Source: Chryseobacterium sp. G0186 (GTDB taxonomy: Bacteria; Bacteroidota; Bacteroidia; Flavobacteriales; Weeksellaceae). From it: a DNA stretch of 64,000 nucleotides. Below, piece after piece: positions 16,640-24,425 of this stretch. The stretch is taken from positions 2,480,001 to 2,544,000 of the forward strand of contig NZ_CP033918.1 in assembly GCF_003815675.1 (NCBI RefSeq). Direction: 5' to 3'. A program made the position numbers and the translations under genes. The notes under the pieces were generated by a model. It was not told where the DNA came from. It saw nothing but the letters and a program-made list of their open reading frames with translations, and made no database searches. Within the stretch, counting starts at the first letter, position 1. Each line of letters opens with the position of its first letter.

Positions 16640-18052
16640 ATGAAAAAACTGCTTATTATTTTAAGTTTAATAGGTATTCAGTATACGTATAGCCAGGACA
16701 GCATAAGCGTGGGGAAACAAATTGAAAAAATTTCTCCTGAGAAAAATCCTTTAGATATGGGGGATCTTAAAATCAAGCTTAATTCCCAAGGTGATCAATG
16801 GATTAAATTTAGTATTTCAAGTCAAATCTGGCTCAGAAGCACTGAAAACAACCCAGGCACAAATGTCAACGGAATTTCTCAGGATCAAACCCATGATGCA
16901 GGTATCCGAAGAATGAGATTAATCGTCCAAAGCCAGTTGACTCCTTTTTACTCTGTTTTTTTACAGATGGGAATAAATAATCAGAGTTTTATTTCAGGAG
17001 GAGGGTCCGGAACAGGCAATAATGGAGCAGGAAAAAAGCCTTCATTTTTCTTTCATGATGCTTATAATGAATTAGCCATTATTCCAAGAAATGATTTCCA
17101 AACCGGAAAACCCAATAAAAACAACCTGTATATGGGAGTAGGTCTTCACTCATGGAATGGAGTAAGCCGTCTAAGCAATGCAAGCACAACCAAGATGCTG
17201 GCAGGTGATCTTCCTATTTTTAATTTTCCTACCATTGAAATCGCCGACCAGTTTGCAAGACAGCTTGGTGTTTTTGCCCACGGAGAGTTTGACAGACTTA
17301 ACTACAGATTTAGTATTAACAAACCATTTGCCACCAATATAAAACCTAACGTAGGAGGTCCGGCGGTAGATAATAATCAAAGCGGAAAATTATCTTATTC
17401 AGGATATGCCTTTTATCAGTTTTTCAATAAGGAAACTACAATAACATCTTTTTTGCCGGGTAACAATCTTGCAATGAAAAAAGTTCTGAATATAGGTACA
17501 GGATTTTATACCAATAAGGACGCTACCCAGACCCAGCCCTCGGAAAATGTTTTTGAATCTCATCCTGCCAATATTTTCGGAGCTGATATTTATTCTGAGA
17601 TACCGTTAGGAGATAAAAACAAAGAAATGGGACTTGTTTTTTATTCTGTATTTTATAACTACAATTATGGTCCCAATTATTTAAGGATGAGTGGCCTTAT
17701 GAACCCGGGAACTCCGAATCCTTTATTTACCGGACAAAAAGCACTGGAAGGTGCGGGAAACAACAGGGTTTTGATGGGAACAGGAAATATTTGGTTTTCG
17801 CAGGTAGGATTTGTTCTTCCTAAGTTCAGCAAAATTCTGAAAATTCAGCCATTTTTCAACTATGCGCTTAAAGATATGAAAGCCCTCAATCAGAACGGAA
17901 GTTACTATGATATTGGCGCAAATTTTTATCTATATAGTCAGAATGCAAAAATTGTAGCTCAGTATAGCAGCAGACCTTTATATGATATCAACTCTAAAAA
18001 TATTTTTGACAGAAAAGGTGAATTTTTGTTGTCACTACAAATTGTCCTTTAA
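16640..18052 (+). CDS. Outer-membrane porin-like protein
   Basis: A 470-residue protein from ATG 16640, with signal peptide ending near QYTYSQ; a GTG six codons upstream is an alternative. The mature sequence has alternating aromatic beta-strands, including IKFSISSQIWLRS, HDAGIRRMRLIVQSQL and FSVFLQMGINN near the start, and ends FLLSLQIVL. That opening pattern, with R-x-R-x-(R/L) strands, matches phosphate-selective porin-like proteins of Bacteroidetes. It lies 102 bp after the kinase and 21 bp before the MFS gene, so import across both membranes may be coordinated. Confidence 0.75.
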   Translation: MKKLLIILSLIGIQYTYSQDSISVGKQIEKISPEKNPLDMGDLKIKLNSQGDQWIKFSISSQIWLRSTENNPGTNVNGISQDQTHDAGIRRMRLIVQSQLTPFYSVFLQMGINNQSFISGGGSGTGNNGAGKKPSFFFHDAYNELAIIPRNDFQTGKPNKNNLYMGVGLHSWNGVSRLSNASTTKMLAGDLPIFNFPTIEIADQFARQLGVFAHGEFDRLNYRFSINKPFATNIKPNVGGPAVDNNQSGKLSYSGYAFYQFFNKETTITSFLPGNNLAMKKVLNIGTGFYTNKDATQTQPSENVFESHPANIFGADIYSEIPLGDKNKEMGLVFYSVFYNYNYGPNYLRMSGLMNPGTPNPLFTGQKALEGAGNNRVLMGTGNIWFSQVGFVLPKFSKILKIQPFFNYALKDMKALNQNGSYYDIGANFYLYSQNAKIVAQYSSRPLYDINSKNIFDRKGEFLLSLQIVL

Positions 18053-18073
18053 AAAATTTAATATCTTACTTAT

Positions 18074-19366
18074 ATGAATACTACTCCAATTACAACTGCC
18101 CAAAGAATCAAGGCCATCGTAGGCGGCTCTATAGGAAATCTTGTTGAATGGTATGACTGGTATGCCTATGCTGCCTTTGCTATTTATTTTTCCCATTCTT
18201 TTTTTCCAGATTCTGATCTCAATGCCCAACTTATGAATACCGCAGGTATATTTGCCGTGGGATTTCTGATGCGTCCCATTGGGGGATGGCTTTTCGGAAG
18301 CATTGCGGATAAAATCGGAAGAAAGAGAGCGATGACTCTTTCTGTTTTATTAATGTCATTTGGCTCTCTCCTTATTGCTCTTACCCCCACTTATGAAACA
18401 ATAGGAATTCTGGCTCCCATTCTGCTTTTAATTGCAAGATTACTGCAAGGCTTAAGTGTTGGTGGGGAATATGGAGTTTCTGCCACTTACCTCAGCGAAA
18501 TGGCTACTCAGGACAGAAGAGGATTCTATTCCAGTTTTCAGTATGTGACGTTAATTGGGGGACAGCTTATTGCTCTGGGAATTCAGCTTATTTTGCAGAA
18601 ATTACTCCTCACTGAAGCTCAACTGGAAGACTGGGGCTGGAGAATTCCTTTTATCATAGGAGCAGCACTTTCTGTAATTGCGTTATATCTTAGAGCCAAC
18701 CTTCATGAAACTGAAGCCTTCGAGAATAAAAAAGAAGTCAATGAAAAGAAAAAAGGAACAATCAAGGAGCTTCTTAAGCATCCAAAAGCATTGCTTACGG
18801 TTGTAGGATTAACATTAGGGGGAACCTTAGCATTCTATACGTATACCACTTATATGCAAAAATTTCTGGTGAATACCGTTCACCTTACGAAGGAACAATC
18901 AACTCTCATTTCTTTTATCTCATTATTTATTTTTGCTTGTCTCCAACCAGTTTTCGGAGGATTATCAGACAGAATAGGAAGAAGACCCTTGCTTTTAGGA
19001 TTCGGAGTCTTAGGTACTATTTTCACAGTTCCTTTACTTACTGCTTTAAGCACAACAACTTCTATGTGGGGTGCTTTCTTTTTAATTATGGCAGCATTAA
19101 TTATTGTAAGTGGCTACACTTCCATTAATGCAGTAGTGAAAGCTGAGCTTTTTCCATCAGAAGTAAGAGCATTAGGAGTAGGCCTACCCTATGCATTAAC
19201 TGTTGCTATTTTTGGAGGAACAGCAGAATACATTGCCCTTTGGCTTAAAAAGATAGGCTCTGAAGAATATTTCTATTGGTATATTACCAGCTGTATCCTT
19301 TTTTCTCTGATCGTTTATATCGGAATGAAAGATACTAAACATACCTCAACACTGGATAAGGATTAA
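18074..19366 (+). CDS. MFS transporter, metabolite:H+ symporter (KgtP/ProP-like) family
   Basis: A 430-residue transporter with 12 predicted helices. The signatures are GNLVEWYDWYAYAAFA at the start, RPIGGWLFGSIADKIGRKRAM in loop 2-3, LLQGLSVGGEYGVSATYLSEM, and a second RIGRRPLLLG motif in loop 8-9. This MHS subfamily includes alpha-ketoglutarate, citrate, shikimate and proline/betaine symporters. With a porin and a two-component system directly upstream, organic acid uptake is a reasonable inference, but substrate specificity cannot be read here. Confidence 0.9.
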   Translation: MNTTPITTAQRIKAIVGGSIGNLVEWYDWYAYAAFAIYFSHSFFPDSDLNAQLMNTAGIFAVGFLMRPIGGWLFGSIADKIGRKRAMTLSVLLMSFGSLLIALTPTYETIGILAPILLLIARLLQGLSVGGEYGVSATYLSEMATQDRRGFYSSFQYVTLIGGQLIALGIQLILQKLLLTEAQLEDWGWRIPFIIGAALSVIALYLRANLHETEAFENKKEVNEKKKGTIKELLKHPKALLTVVGLTLGGTLAFYTYTTYMQKFLVNTVHLTKEQSTLISFISLFIFACLQPVFGGLSDRIGRRPLLLGFGVLGTIFTVPLLTALSTTTSMWGAFFLIMAALIIVSGYTSINAVVKAELFPSEVRALGVGLPYALTVAIFGGTAEYIALWLKKIGSEEYFYWYITSCILFSLIVYIGMKDTKHTSTLDKD

Positions 19367-19385
19367 ACCTATCGATCCTATAAGA

Positions 19386-19404
19386 AACGAGGCTGTCTAA
19401 AAAG
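19386..19404 (+). repeat. IS left terminal inverted repeat
   Basis: AACGAGGCTGTCTAAAAAG matches the right end with one difference. Confidence 0.85.
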
Positions 19405-19414
19405 TCTCAAAAAA

Positions 19415-19450
19415 TATCCCCGTCACTTAAAAAGTTTCGGGGATTTTTTT
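19415..19450 (+). terminator. Hairpin terminator inside the IS left end
   Basis: CCCCG and CGGGG flank a loop of about 15 nt and are followed by ATTTTTTT. It would block readthrough from the MFS gene into the transposase, a common feature of insertion sequences. Confidence 0.65.
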
Positions 19451-19502
19451 GTTGTTTGTCCTTTAAGATTTATCTTTAAGGTGCAGCCAAACAAACATTG
19501 AT

Positions 19503-21125
19503 ATGAAAGTACGTTTTAAATCTTTACCCTCCAATACTCCCAGCTTATTTCCTGAAGATATTTTTGATAAGATCGGTTCTGATCATCCTGTACGTCTTAT
19601 CAATGAATTAGTGGATAGCTTAAATATCGATCATATAATGAGTGAATATAAAGGCGGTGGAACGACAAGCTTTCACCCCCGTATGATGATCAAAGTTTTA
19701 TTCTATGCCTATTTCAACAATATTTATTCATGCCGTAAAATAGAAAAGGCACTTGGAGAAAATATTCATTTCATGTGGCTTTCCGGCAACAGTAAGCCTG
19801 ATTACAGAACCATCAATTACTTTAGGAGCAAACGGCTTAAAAACCATATTCATCGTCTTTTTGCAGATGTTACCGTTGTTTTGCAGCATTTGGGTTACGT
19901 AAGTTTAACTGTTCAATATATAGATGGGACAAAAATAGAATCATCGGCCAACCGATACAGCTTTGTATGGAAAAAATCTGTAGAAAAGAATAAATTAAAA
20001 CTGGAAGCCCAAATTCATTCCGTACTTGAAGAAATTGAATCTCAAATCAAAGAAGAACGTTATGAATCCCATGAAAAGGTCCTTCCAAAATCTATTGACA
20101 GCAGAGAGCTTCAGGATAAAATAGCAGAGCTTAATCACGATGTGGCACAGGACAATAAAACCGGTAAGAAGCTTATCAAAAAGCTTCAGCATCAGGACCT
20201 GCCCAGATTACAGAAGTATGAAGATCAGTTAAAAATACTCTCAGGCCGCAATAGTTATAGTAAGACAGATCCCGATGCCTGCTTCATGCGGCTCAAAGAC
20301 GACCATATGAAAAATGGACAGCTTAAGCCAGCCTATAATGCACAGATCAGTACTGAAAACCAGTTTATCACACATTACAGCATTCATCAGACTCCTGGAG
20401 ATACCACTACATTGAAGGATCATCTTAACGGTTTTGAAAATCAGTACCACAAACAAAGTAAAGAGGTAGTAGCAGATGCCGGATATGGAAGTGAAGAGAA
20501 TTACGAAATGATGGCAGAAAAAGCTATAGAGGGGTATGTAAAATATAATAATTTTCATAAAGAACAGAAACGCAGTGAGAAGAACAATGCGTTTGCTGTA
20601 CAGAACTTGTATTATAATAAAGAAAATAACTTCTATGTATGTCCCTTTGGACAGCAAATGAACTTTATCGGTAAAGGCAAAAGAATCAGCAGTAACGGAT
20701 ATGAATCTCAGGTACATTATTATCAGGCTTTCAGCTGTCAGGGTTGTCCTCTTAGAGAAAGCTGCCATCAAAGCCAGGATAATCGGTTAATCGAAGTGAA
20801 TTATAATCTGAACCATCACAGAATGAAAGCCAGGCAAAGGCTGATATCTGAAAAAGGACATTACCACAGAAGTAAACGGCCTATAGAAGTAGAAGCTGTA
20901 TTCGGACAACTAAAAAGCAATAATAAATTTTCAAGATTTACTCTAAAAGGACTTGAAAAAGTAAATATTGAATTTGGATTAATGGCATTGGCGCATAATT
21001 TTAGAAAATTAGCGAAAAACAGAAAACTTACCCGTAAAAATTGGCTACGTACGCTTAAAGGTAAAAAAACTAGACATTCTTTCACTGAGTATATAGAAAA
21101 CCAAAAGTATAAATTTGCCGCATAA
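19503..21125 (+). CDS. IS1182 family transposase
   Basis: A full-length 540-residue transposase. The N-terminal DUF772-like region includes GGGTTSFHPRMMIKVLFYAYFNN and SRCRKIEKALG-type helices, and the catalytic DDE region includes YIDGTKIESSANRYSFVWKK, VVADAGYGSEENYEMM and the late E in KRPIEVEAVFGQLKSNNKFSRF. A Cys-rich segment (residues about 379-420, CPFG and CQGCPLRESC) is typical of the family. No frameshift or stop interrupts it, so the element may be active. A minus-strand 176-residue ORF inside is a shadow. Confidence 0.95.
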   Translation: MKVRFKSLPSNTPSLFPEDIFDKIGSDHPVRLINELVDSLNIDHIMSEYKGGGTTSFHPRMMIKVLFYAYFNNIYSCRKIEKALGENIHFMWLSGNSKPDYRTINYFRSKRLKNHIHRLFADVTVVLQHLGYVSLTVQYIDGTKIESSANRYSFVWKKSVEKNKLKLEAQIHSVLEEIESQIKEERYESHEKVLPKSIDSRELQDKIAELNHDVAQDNKTGKKLIKKLQHQDLPRLQKYEDQLKILSGRNSYSKTDPDACFMRLKDDHMKNGQLKPAYNAQISTENQFITHYSIHQTPGDTTTLKDHLNGFENQYHKQSKEVVADAGYGSEENYEMMAEKAIEGYVKYNNFHKEQKRSEKNNAFAVQNLYYNKENNFYVCPFGQQMNFIGKGKRISSNGYESQVHYYQAFSCQGCPLRESCHQSQDNRLIEVNYNLNHHRMKARQRLISEKGHYHRSKRPIEVEAVFGQLKSNNKFSRFTLKGLEKVNIEFGLMALAHNFRKLAKNRKLTRKNWLRTLKGKKTRHSFTEYIENQKYKFAA

Positions 21126-21162
21126 ATATAACGCAGCCTGAAAACATAAAAAAGAGGCTGAC

Positions 21163-21181
21163 CTTTTTGGACAGCCTCGTT
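21163..21181 (-). repeat. IS right terminal inverted repeat
   Basis: CTTTTTGGACAGCCTCGTT is the complement of the left repeat with one change. Reading on the minus strand, GAGGCTG and CAGCCTC form a hairpin followed by TTTTTT, so the IS end also acts as a terminator for the neighbouring minus-strand gene. Confidence 0.8.
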
Positions 21182-21187
21182 ATATTT

Positions 21188-21403
21188 TTAATGATAAGCT
21201 TGTTTAAATTTTTCTATAATATTGTCCAGGTTATGACGCTGAACATACACGCTTTTTACCTCTTCATACCTTGGCGATTTGTAGAAAACTTCGTGGAAAT
21301 CCATACTTCCATTTCCTACTTTTACAACTTTCTGTACTTCGATATTTAATTTCTTCAATTCGTCTTTAAAGACTTTAAACTCATCTTGGATGCTACTACT
21401 CAT
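21188..21403 (-). CDS. Small conserved hypothetical protein (71 aa)
   Basis: A 71-residue highly charged protein with an N-terminal amphipathic helix of coiled-coil character (DEFKVFKDELKKLNIEVQKVV) followed by a Gly-containing middle and a basic C terminus (RHNLDNIIEKFKQAYH). I recognise no family. It has its own upstream AT-rich region and its stop is 7 bp from the right end of the IS element, so the IS inserted just downstream without damaging it. No signal peptide is present. The reading frame seems real because it starts with ATG, uses typical codons, and ends before a clear terminator. Confidence 0.6.
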   Translation of the reverse strand: MSSSIQDEFKVFKDELKKLNIEVQKVVKVGNGSMDFHEVFYKSPRYEEVKSVYVQRHNLDNIIEKFKQAYH

Positions 21404-21791
21404 TTATATTTTTGGATTTAATTAAAAAACTACTATTCACATCAAGCACCCTCCCAACATGAGGGGTAGTGCCTCAAATTTTGATTAAAGTTAGTGAATT
21501 TATCAATACATACATAAGACTTTGATAATATTTTATTGTTTTTTTTGAAAATAGAAAATCTATTTTACAATATCTATACATAATTCGTATTTTTAACAGA
21601 ATTGAAAGTCTTAGTAAAATTCTGGAAAACGTGAGTACCAAAGCATTTCAAAGCCTCAATGATGTCGATTCATGACATCCGGTAAGGTTTAAAATCTGAT
21701 TCTTTGAGTCTTACAATTCTTATGAATTTATCTTTATAACAGGGACTTTAAGAATGGAAAAATATTTTTTTTAAAAAAATTAAAGAAATAG
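21404..21791. other. AT-rich intergenic region
   Basis: No open reading frame of interest is present. It contains the upstream region of the 71-aa minus-strand gene, an inverted repeat GATGTC-GATTCAT-GACATC at 21661-21679, and the approach to the ECF-like promoter. Nothing else supported was seen. Confidence 0.5.
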
Positions 21792-21815
21792 TGTAACATT
21801 TAAAAAAGGTTCGTC
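21792..21815 (+). promoter_or_regulatory. Candidate ECF sigma promoter
   Basis: TGTAAC (21792-21797), 14 nt, CGTC (21812-21815). An AAC-type -35 and CGTC-type -10 are the general ECF pattern, and the sequence precedes an operon that encodes an ECF sigma factor, which suggests autoregulation. The spacer is a little short for the canonical 16-17 nt between cores, so this is a candidate. Confidence 0.5.
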
Positions 21816-21850
21816 TCTAAAAGGCAAATAAACCTTAAACTTTAGAAATC

Positions 21851-22702
21851 ATGAAAAAATTCACGTTCCTTCTTATCATCATGTTATTTTTTGCTGCCGT
21901 ATGCAATGTATTTGGTCAGGCAAAAACCTACCCTTTTGAAGTAAAAAAGACAGGAAAAGGAAAACAATCTTTAATTTTTATTCCGGGTTTTGCTTCTTCG
22001 GGAGATGTATGGAATGAAACTATAGCAAAGTTTGAAAAAGATTTTAGCTGTTATACTTTAACCATGGCAGGGTTTGCAGGTACAAAGCCAGGTACAGATC
22101 CAAACTTTAAAGATTGGGAAAAGGGAATCGCAGATTATATACAAGATAACAACATTGAAAAGCCCATTATTATTGGACACAGTATGGGAGGAGGTTTTGC
22201 TTTAGCCATTGCTGCAGATTATCCACAACTTGTAGGGAAAATTGTGATCGTAGATACTTTACCTTGCCTGGCTGCTCTTTCGGATCCTAATTTTATTTCC
22301 AAGGAAAATATGGACTGCTCAGCAATGATCAATACATTCACGGCAATGTCAGATGAACAGTTTAAGCAGATGCAAGACCAATCTATTCCACGTCTTCTGG
22401 CTGATACTTCCATGCAAAGCACTGTTATTGACTGGAGCATGAAATCTGACAGAAAAACATTTGCCAAAATGTACTGCGACTTTTCCAACACAGATCTTAG
22501 AGAGAAAATAAAAAACATACAATGTCCCTCTCTTATTCTCCTGGAATCTTATTTTGCATTCATGAAGCCATCCATTGAAGCTCAGTACAAAAATCTTAAA
22601 AATGCCAATCTTCAATATTCTACAAAAGGGCTACACTTCATCATGTATGACGACAAGGAGTGGTATTTTAACCAGTTAAATAACTTTTTATCCGTGAAAT
22701 AA
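21851..22702 (+). CDS. Secreted alpha/beta hydrolase
   Basis: A 283-residue hydrolase with signal peptide MKKFTFLLIIMLFFAAVCNVFGQ. It has SLIFIPGFASSGDVW (oxyanion hole region), the nucleophile elbow IGHSMGGGFALAIA, and a late GLHFIMYDDKEW with the likely catalytic His. It is periplasmic or surface-exposed. Its stop codon overlaps the start of the sigma factor gene, so the two are translationally coupled. Linking an exported hydrolase to an ECF sigma factor suggests that the regulon deals with an extracytoplasmic stress or substrate; that is inference. Confidence 0.88.
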   Translation: MKKFTFLLIIMLFFAAVCNVFGQAKTYPFEVKKTGKGKQSLIFIPGFASSGDVWNETIAKFEKDFSCYTLTMAGFAGTKPGTDPNFKDWEKGIADYIQDNNIEKPIIIGHSMGGGFALAIAADYPQLVGKIVIVDTLPCLAALSDPNFISKENMDCSAMINTFTAMSDEQFKQMQDQSIPRLLADTSMQSTVIDWSMKSDRKTFAKMYCDFSNTDLREKIKNIQCPSLILLESYFAFMKPSIEAQYKNLKNANLQYSTKGLHFIMYDDKEWYFNQLNNFLSVK

Positions 22703-23172
22703 TGGTATTTGAGGATATATATGAACTTTACTGGCAGAAAATATTCCGACTGTGCATGGGATATGTAAATGATACTGAACTGGCTCAGGATCTTGCTCAG
22801 GAAACATTTATCATAGTATGGCAGCAGCTTCCTAAGTTCAGGAATGAATCCAGTATTGGAACATGGATTTTCCGAATTGCCTCCAACAACTGCCTCCGAC
22901 AGATTGAAAAGGAAAAAAGATTTGCAAGGACAGATCTTCCCATCAATCTTGAAGAGAAAAAACAGGAATCTATGGAGCCTCAGATACAACTGCTTTATCG
23001 GTTTATTTCTGAGCTTCCTGAAACAGACAGAATCATCATTTCTCTTGAACTGGAAGAGATAAAACAGGCAGAAATAGCCCATATCGTAGGGCTTTCAGAA
23101 ACCAATATACGGGTGAAAATTCATAGGATAAAGGAAAAATTAACACAAAAGTTTAAAGAAAATGGATACTAA
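22702..23172 (+). CDS. ECF-type RNA polymerase sigma factor
   Basis: A 156-residue sigma factor with region 2 (IYELYWQKIFRLCMGYVNDTELAQDLAQETFIIVWQQL, followed by SIGTWIFRIASNNCLRQ) and region 4 (ETDRIIISLELEEIKQAEIAHIVGLSETNIRVKIHRIKEKL). Region 3 is absent, as in group IV factors. The start codon lies inside the upstream stop (TAATG). Its stop overlaps the next gene by 11 bp. It would drive the operon and probably other genes from a promoter resembling 21792-21815. Confidence 0.93.
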   Translation: MVFEDIYELYWQKIFRLCMGYVNDTELAQDLAQETFIIVWQQLPKFRNESSIGTWIFRIASNNCLRQIEKEKRFARTDLPINLEEKKQESMEPQIQLLYRFISELPETDRIIISLELEEIKQAEIAHIVGLSETNIRVKIHRIKEKLTQKFKENGY

Positions 23173-23752
23173 TATAGATTTTAAAAATATATGGAAGCAA
23201 CAGACTTCCAATAAGCCCAATATGGAAGAGCTTCTGGGTAAGCTGAAAAAATTCAGGAATGACAGCCTTCGTAAACTTATCCTCACAAATCTTTTATTAA
23301 TTGCGACATGTCTGGGCATCGCATTCATCTGGTATCAGTACCAGCCTCAACTGGTTACTACCAAAATTGGAATTGTACTGGTAATTCTTGCCATGGTTAT
23401 TTTCTTGTTTGCCTATAACAAGCTGTTTATGGTTTTTTATAAAATTGACAGCACACAATCCAACCATGAATACCTGCAAAATCTATATCTGGTAAAAAAT
23501 AAGCAGAAATTTATGCAGACTACCATGCTCAATCTGTATTTCATCATGCTGTTTCTGGGAATATGCCTTTATATGTATGAATATGCCTCACGAATGACAC
23601 TTGTTCCCGGAATACTGGCTTATGCATTGACTTTTAGCTGGATCGGATTTAACTGGTTTTATCTGAGACCGAAAACAATAAAAAAACAACAGTTAAAACT
23701 TGATGGATTAATTAATAAATTTGAAGAAATAAATAATCAGTTAAAAGAATGA
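23162..23752 (+). CDS. Membrane protein, probable anti-sigma factor
   Basis: A 196-residue protein. A short cytoplasmic N terminus (DIDFKNIWKQQTSNKPNMEELLGKLKKFRND) precedes four hydrophobic segments. Its 11 bp overlap with the sigma factor gene, and the membrane topology with a cytosolic N-terminal part that could bind sigma, support an anti-sigma role. The zinc-binding HxxxCxxC motif of ZAS-type anti-sigmas is not present, so this is not a typical one. The C-terminal coiled-coil stretch (KKQQLKLDGLINKFEEINNQLKE) is notable. Function by position only. Confidence 0.65.
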   Translation: MDTNIDFKNIWKQQTSNKPNMEELLGKLKKFRNDSLRKLILTNLLLIATCLGIAFIWYQYQPQLVTTKIGIVLVILAMVIFLFAYNKLFMVFYKIDSTQSNHEYLQNLYLVKNKQKFMQTTMLNLYFIMLFLGICLYMYEYASRMTLVPGILAYALTFSWIGFNWFYLRPKTIKKQQLKLDGLINKFEEINNQLKE

Positions 23753-24366
23753 CAAGCTCTTCCGAAAATAAAAACCATTGGGAAAATGTATATGAAACCA
23801 AAAATCCGGACCAGGTAAGCTGGACGCAGGAAAAGCCCGGAACATCCCTTGAATTTATCCAGTCTCTTGGATTGGGGAAAGAGGCAAAGATCATTGATAT
23901 TGGCGGTGGAGACAGTAATCTTGTTGACTTTCTTCTTGATGAGGGTTATGAAAACATTACGGTATTGGATATTTCTGCCAAGGCATTGGAGAAAGCAAAG
24001 GAAAGACTGGGTGATGCTGCCCGTAAAATAAAGTGGATTGCTACAGATATCACAGCATTTGAACCTACAGAAACCTACGACATCTGGCATGACAGGGCTG
24101 CTTTTCATTTTCTGACCACCCCGGAGCAGGTTTCAAAATACGTAGACATAGCAGAAAAGAACATCACAGGCTTTATGATTCTAGGAACATTTTCTAAAAA
24201 CGGACCTACAAAATGTAGCGGATTGGAGATTCAACAATATGATGAAGTATCACTGACAGAAAAATTTGAAGCAGGATTTAAAAAAATAAACTGCATCACT
24301 GAGGATCATATAACCCCTTTCGGAACCACCCAAAATTTTGTTTTTTGTAGTTTTAAAAAGCACTAG
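23749..24366 (+). CDS. Class I SAM-dependent methyltransferase
   Basis: A 205-residue cytosolic methyltransferase. Motif I is IIDIGGGDSNLVDFLLDEGY (SAM-binding glycine loop), followed by ITVLDISAKALEKAKERL (acidic residue for ribose), and IWHDRAAFHFLTTPEQVSKYVD, a segment seen in tellurite/thiol methyltransferase-like TehB relatives. It overlaps the membrane protein gene by 4 bp, so it is the last gene of the sigma operon. The substrate is unknown. Confidence 0.88.
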   Translation: MTSSSENKNHWENVYETKNPDQVSWTQEKPGTSLEFIQSLGLGKEAKIIDIGGGDSNLVDFLLDEGYENITVLDISAKALEKAKERLGDAARKIKWIATDITAFEPTETYDIWHDRAAFHFLTTPEQVSKYVDIAEKNITGFMILGTFSKNGPTKCSGLEIQQYDEVSLTEKFEAGFKKINCITEDHITPFGTTQNFVFCSFKKH

Positions 24367-24425
24367 TTATTTTATGGTATTTTTGATTTATCTTTAATAA
24401 ACAAAAACCATTGAGTATAAAAATT

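Larger units (their letters stand above)
19386..21181. mobile_element. Complete IS1182-family insertion sequence
   Basis: About 1.8 kb bounded by terminal inverted repeats AACGAGGCTGTCTAAAAAG (19386-19404) and the complement of AACGAGGCTGTCCAAAAAG (21163-21181), 18 of 19 positions equal. It contains one full-length transposase gene. No target-site duplication is evident in the flanks (AAGA on the left, ATAT on the right). The element sits between the MFS gene and a convergent small gene and ends 7 bp from that gene's stop codon. Confidence 0.88.

Noticed and set aside
20241..20771. 176-residue minus-strand ORF inside the transposase
   Set aside because: It is a shadow of the IS1182 transposase frame with no family resemblance.
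19382..21185. Target-site duplication of the IS1182 element
   Set aside because: Flanking bases (AAGA and ATAT) do not match, so no duplication is claimed.
22612..23082. 156-residue minus-strand ORF across the hydrolase/sigma genes
   Set aside because: It lies antisense to a clear ECF sigma factor and has no recognisable domain.
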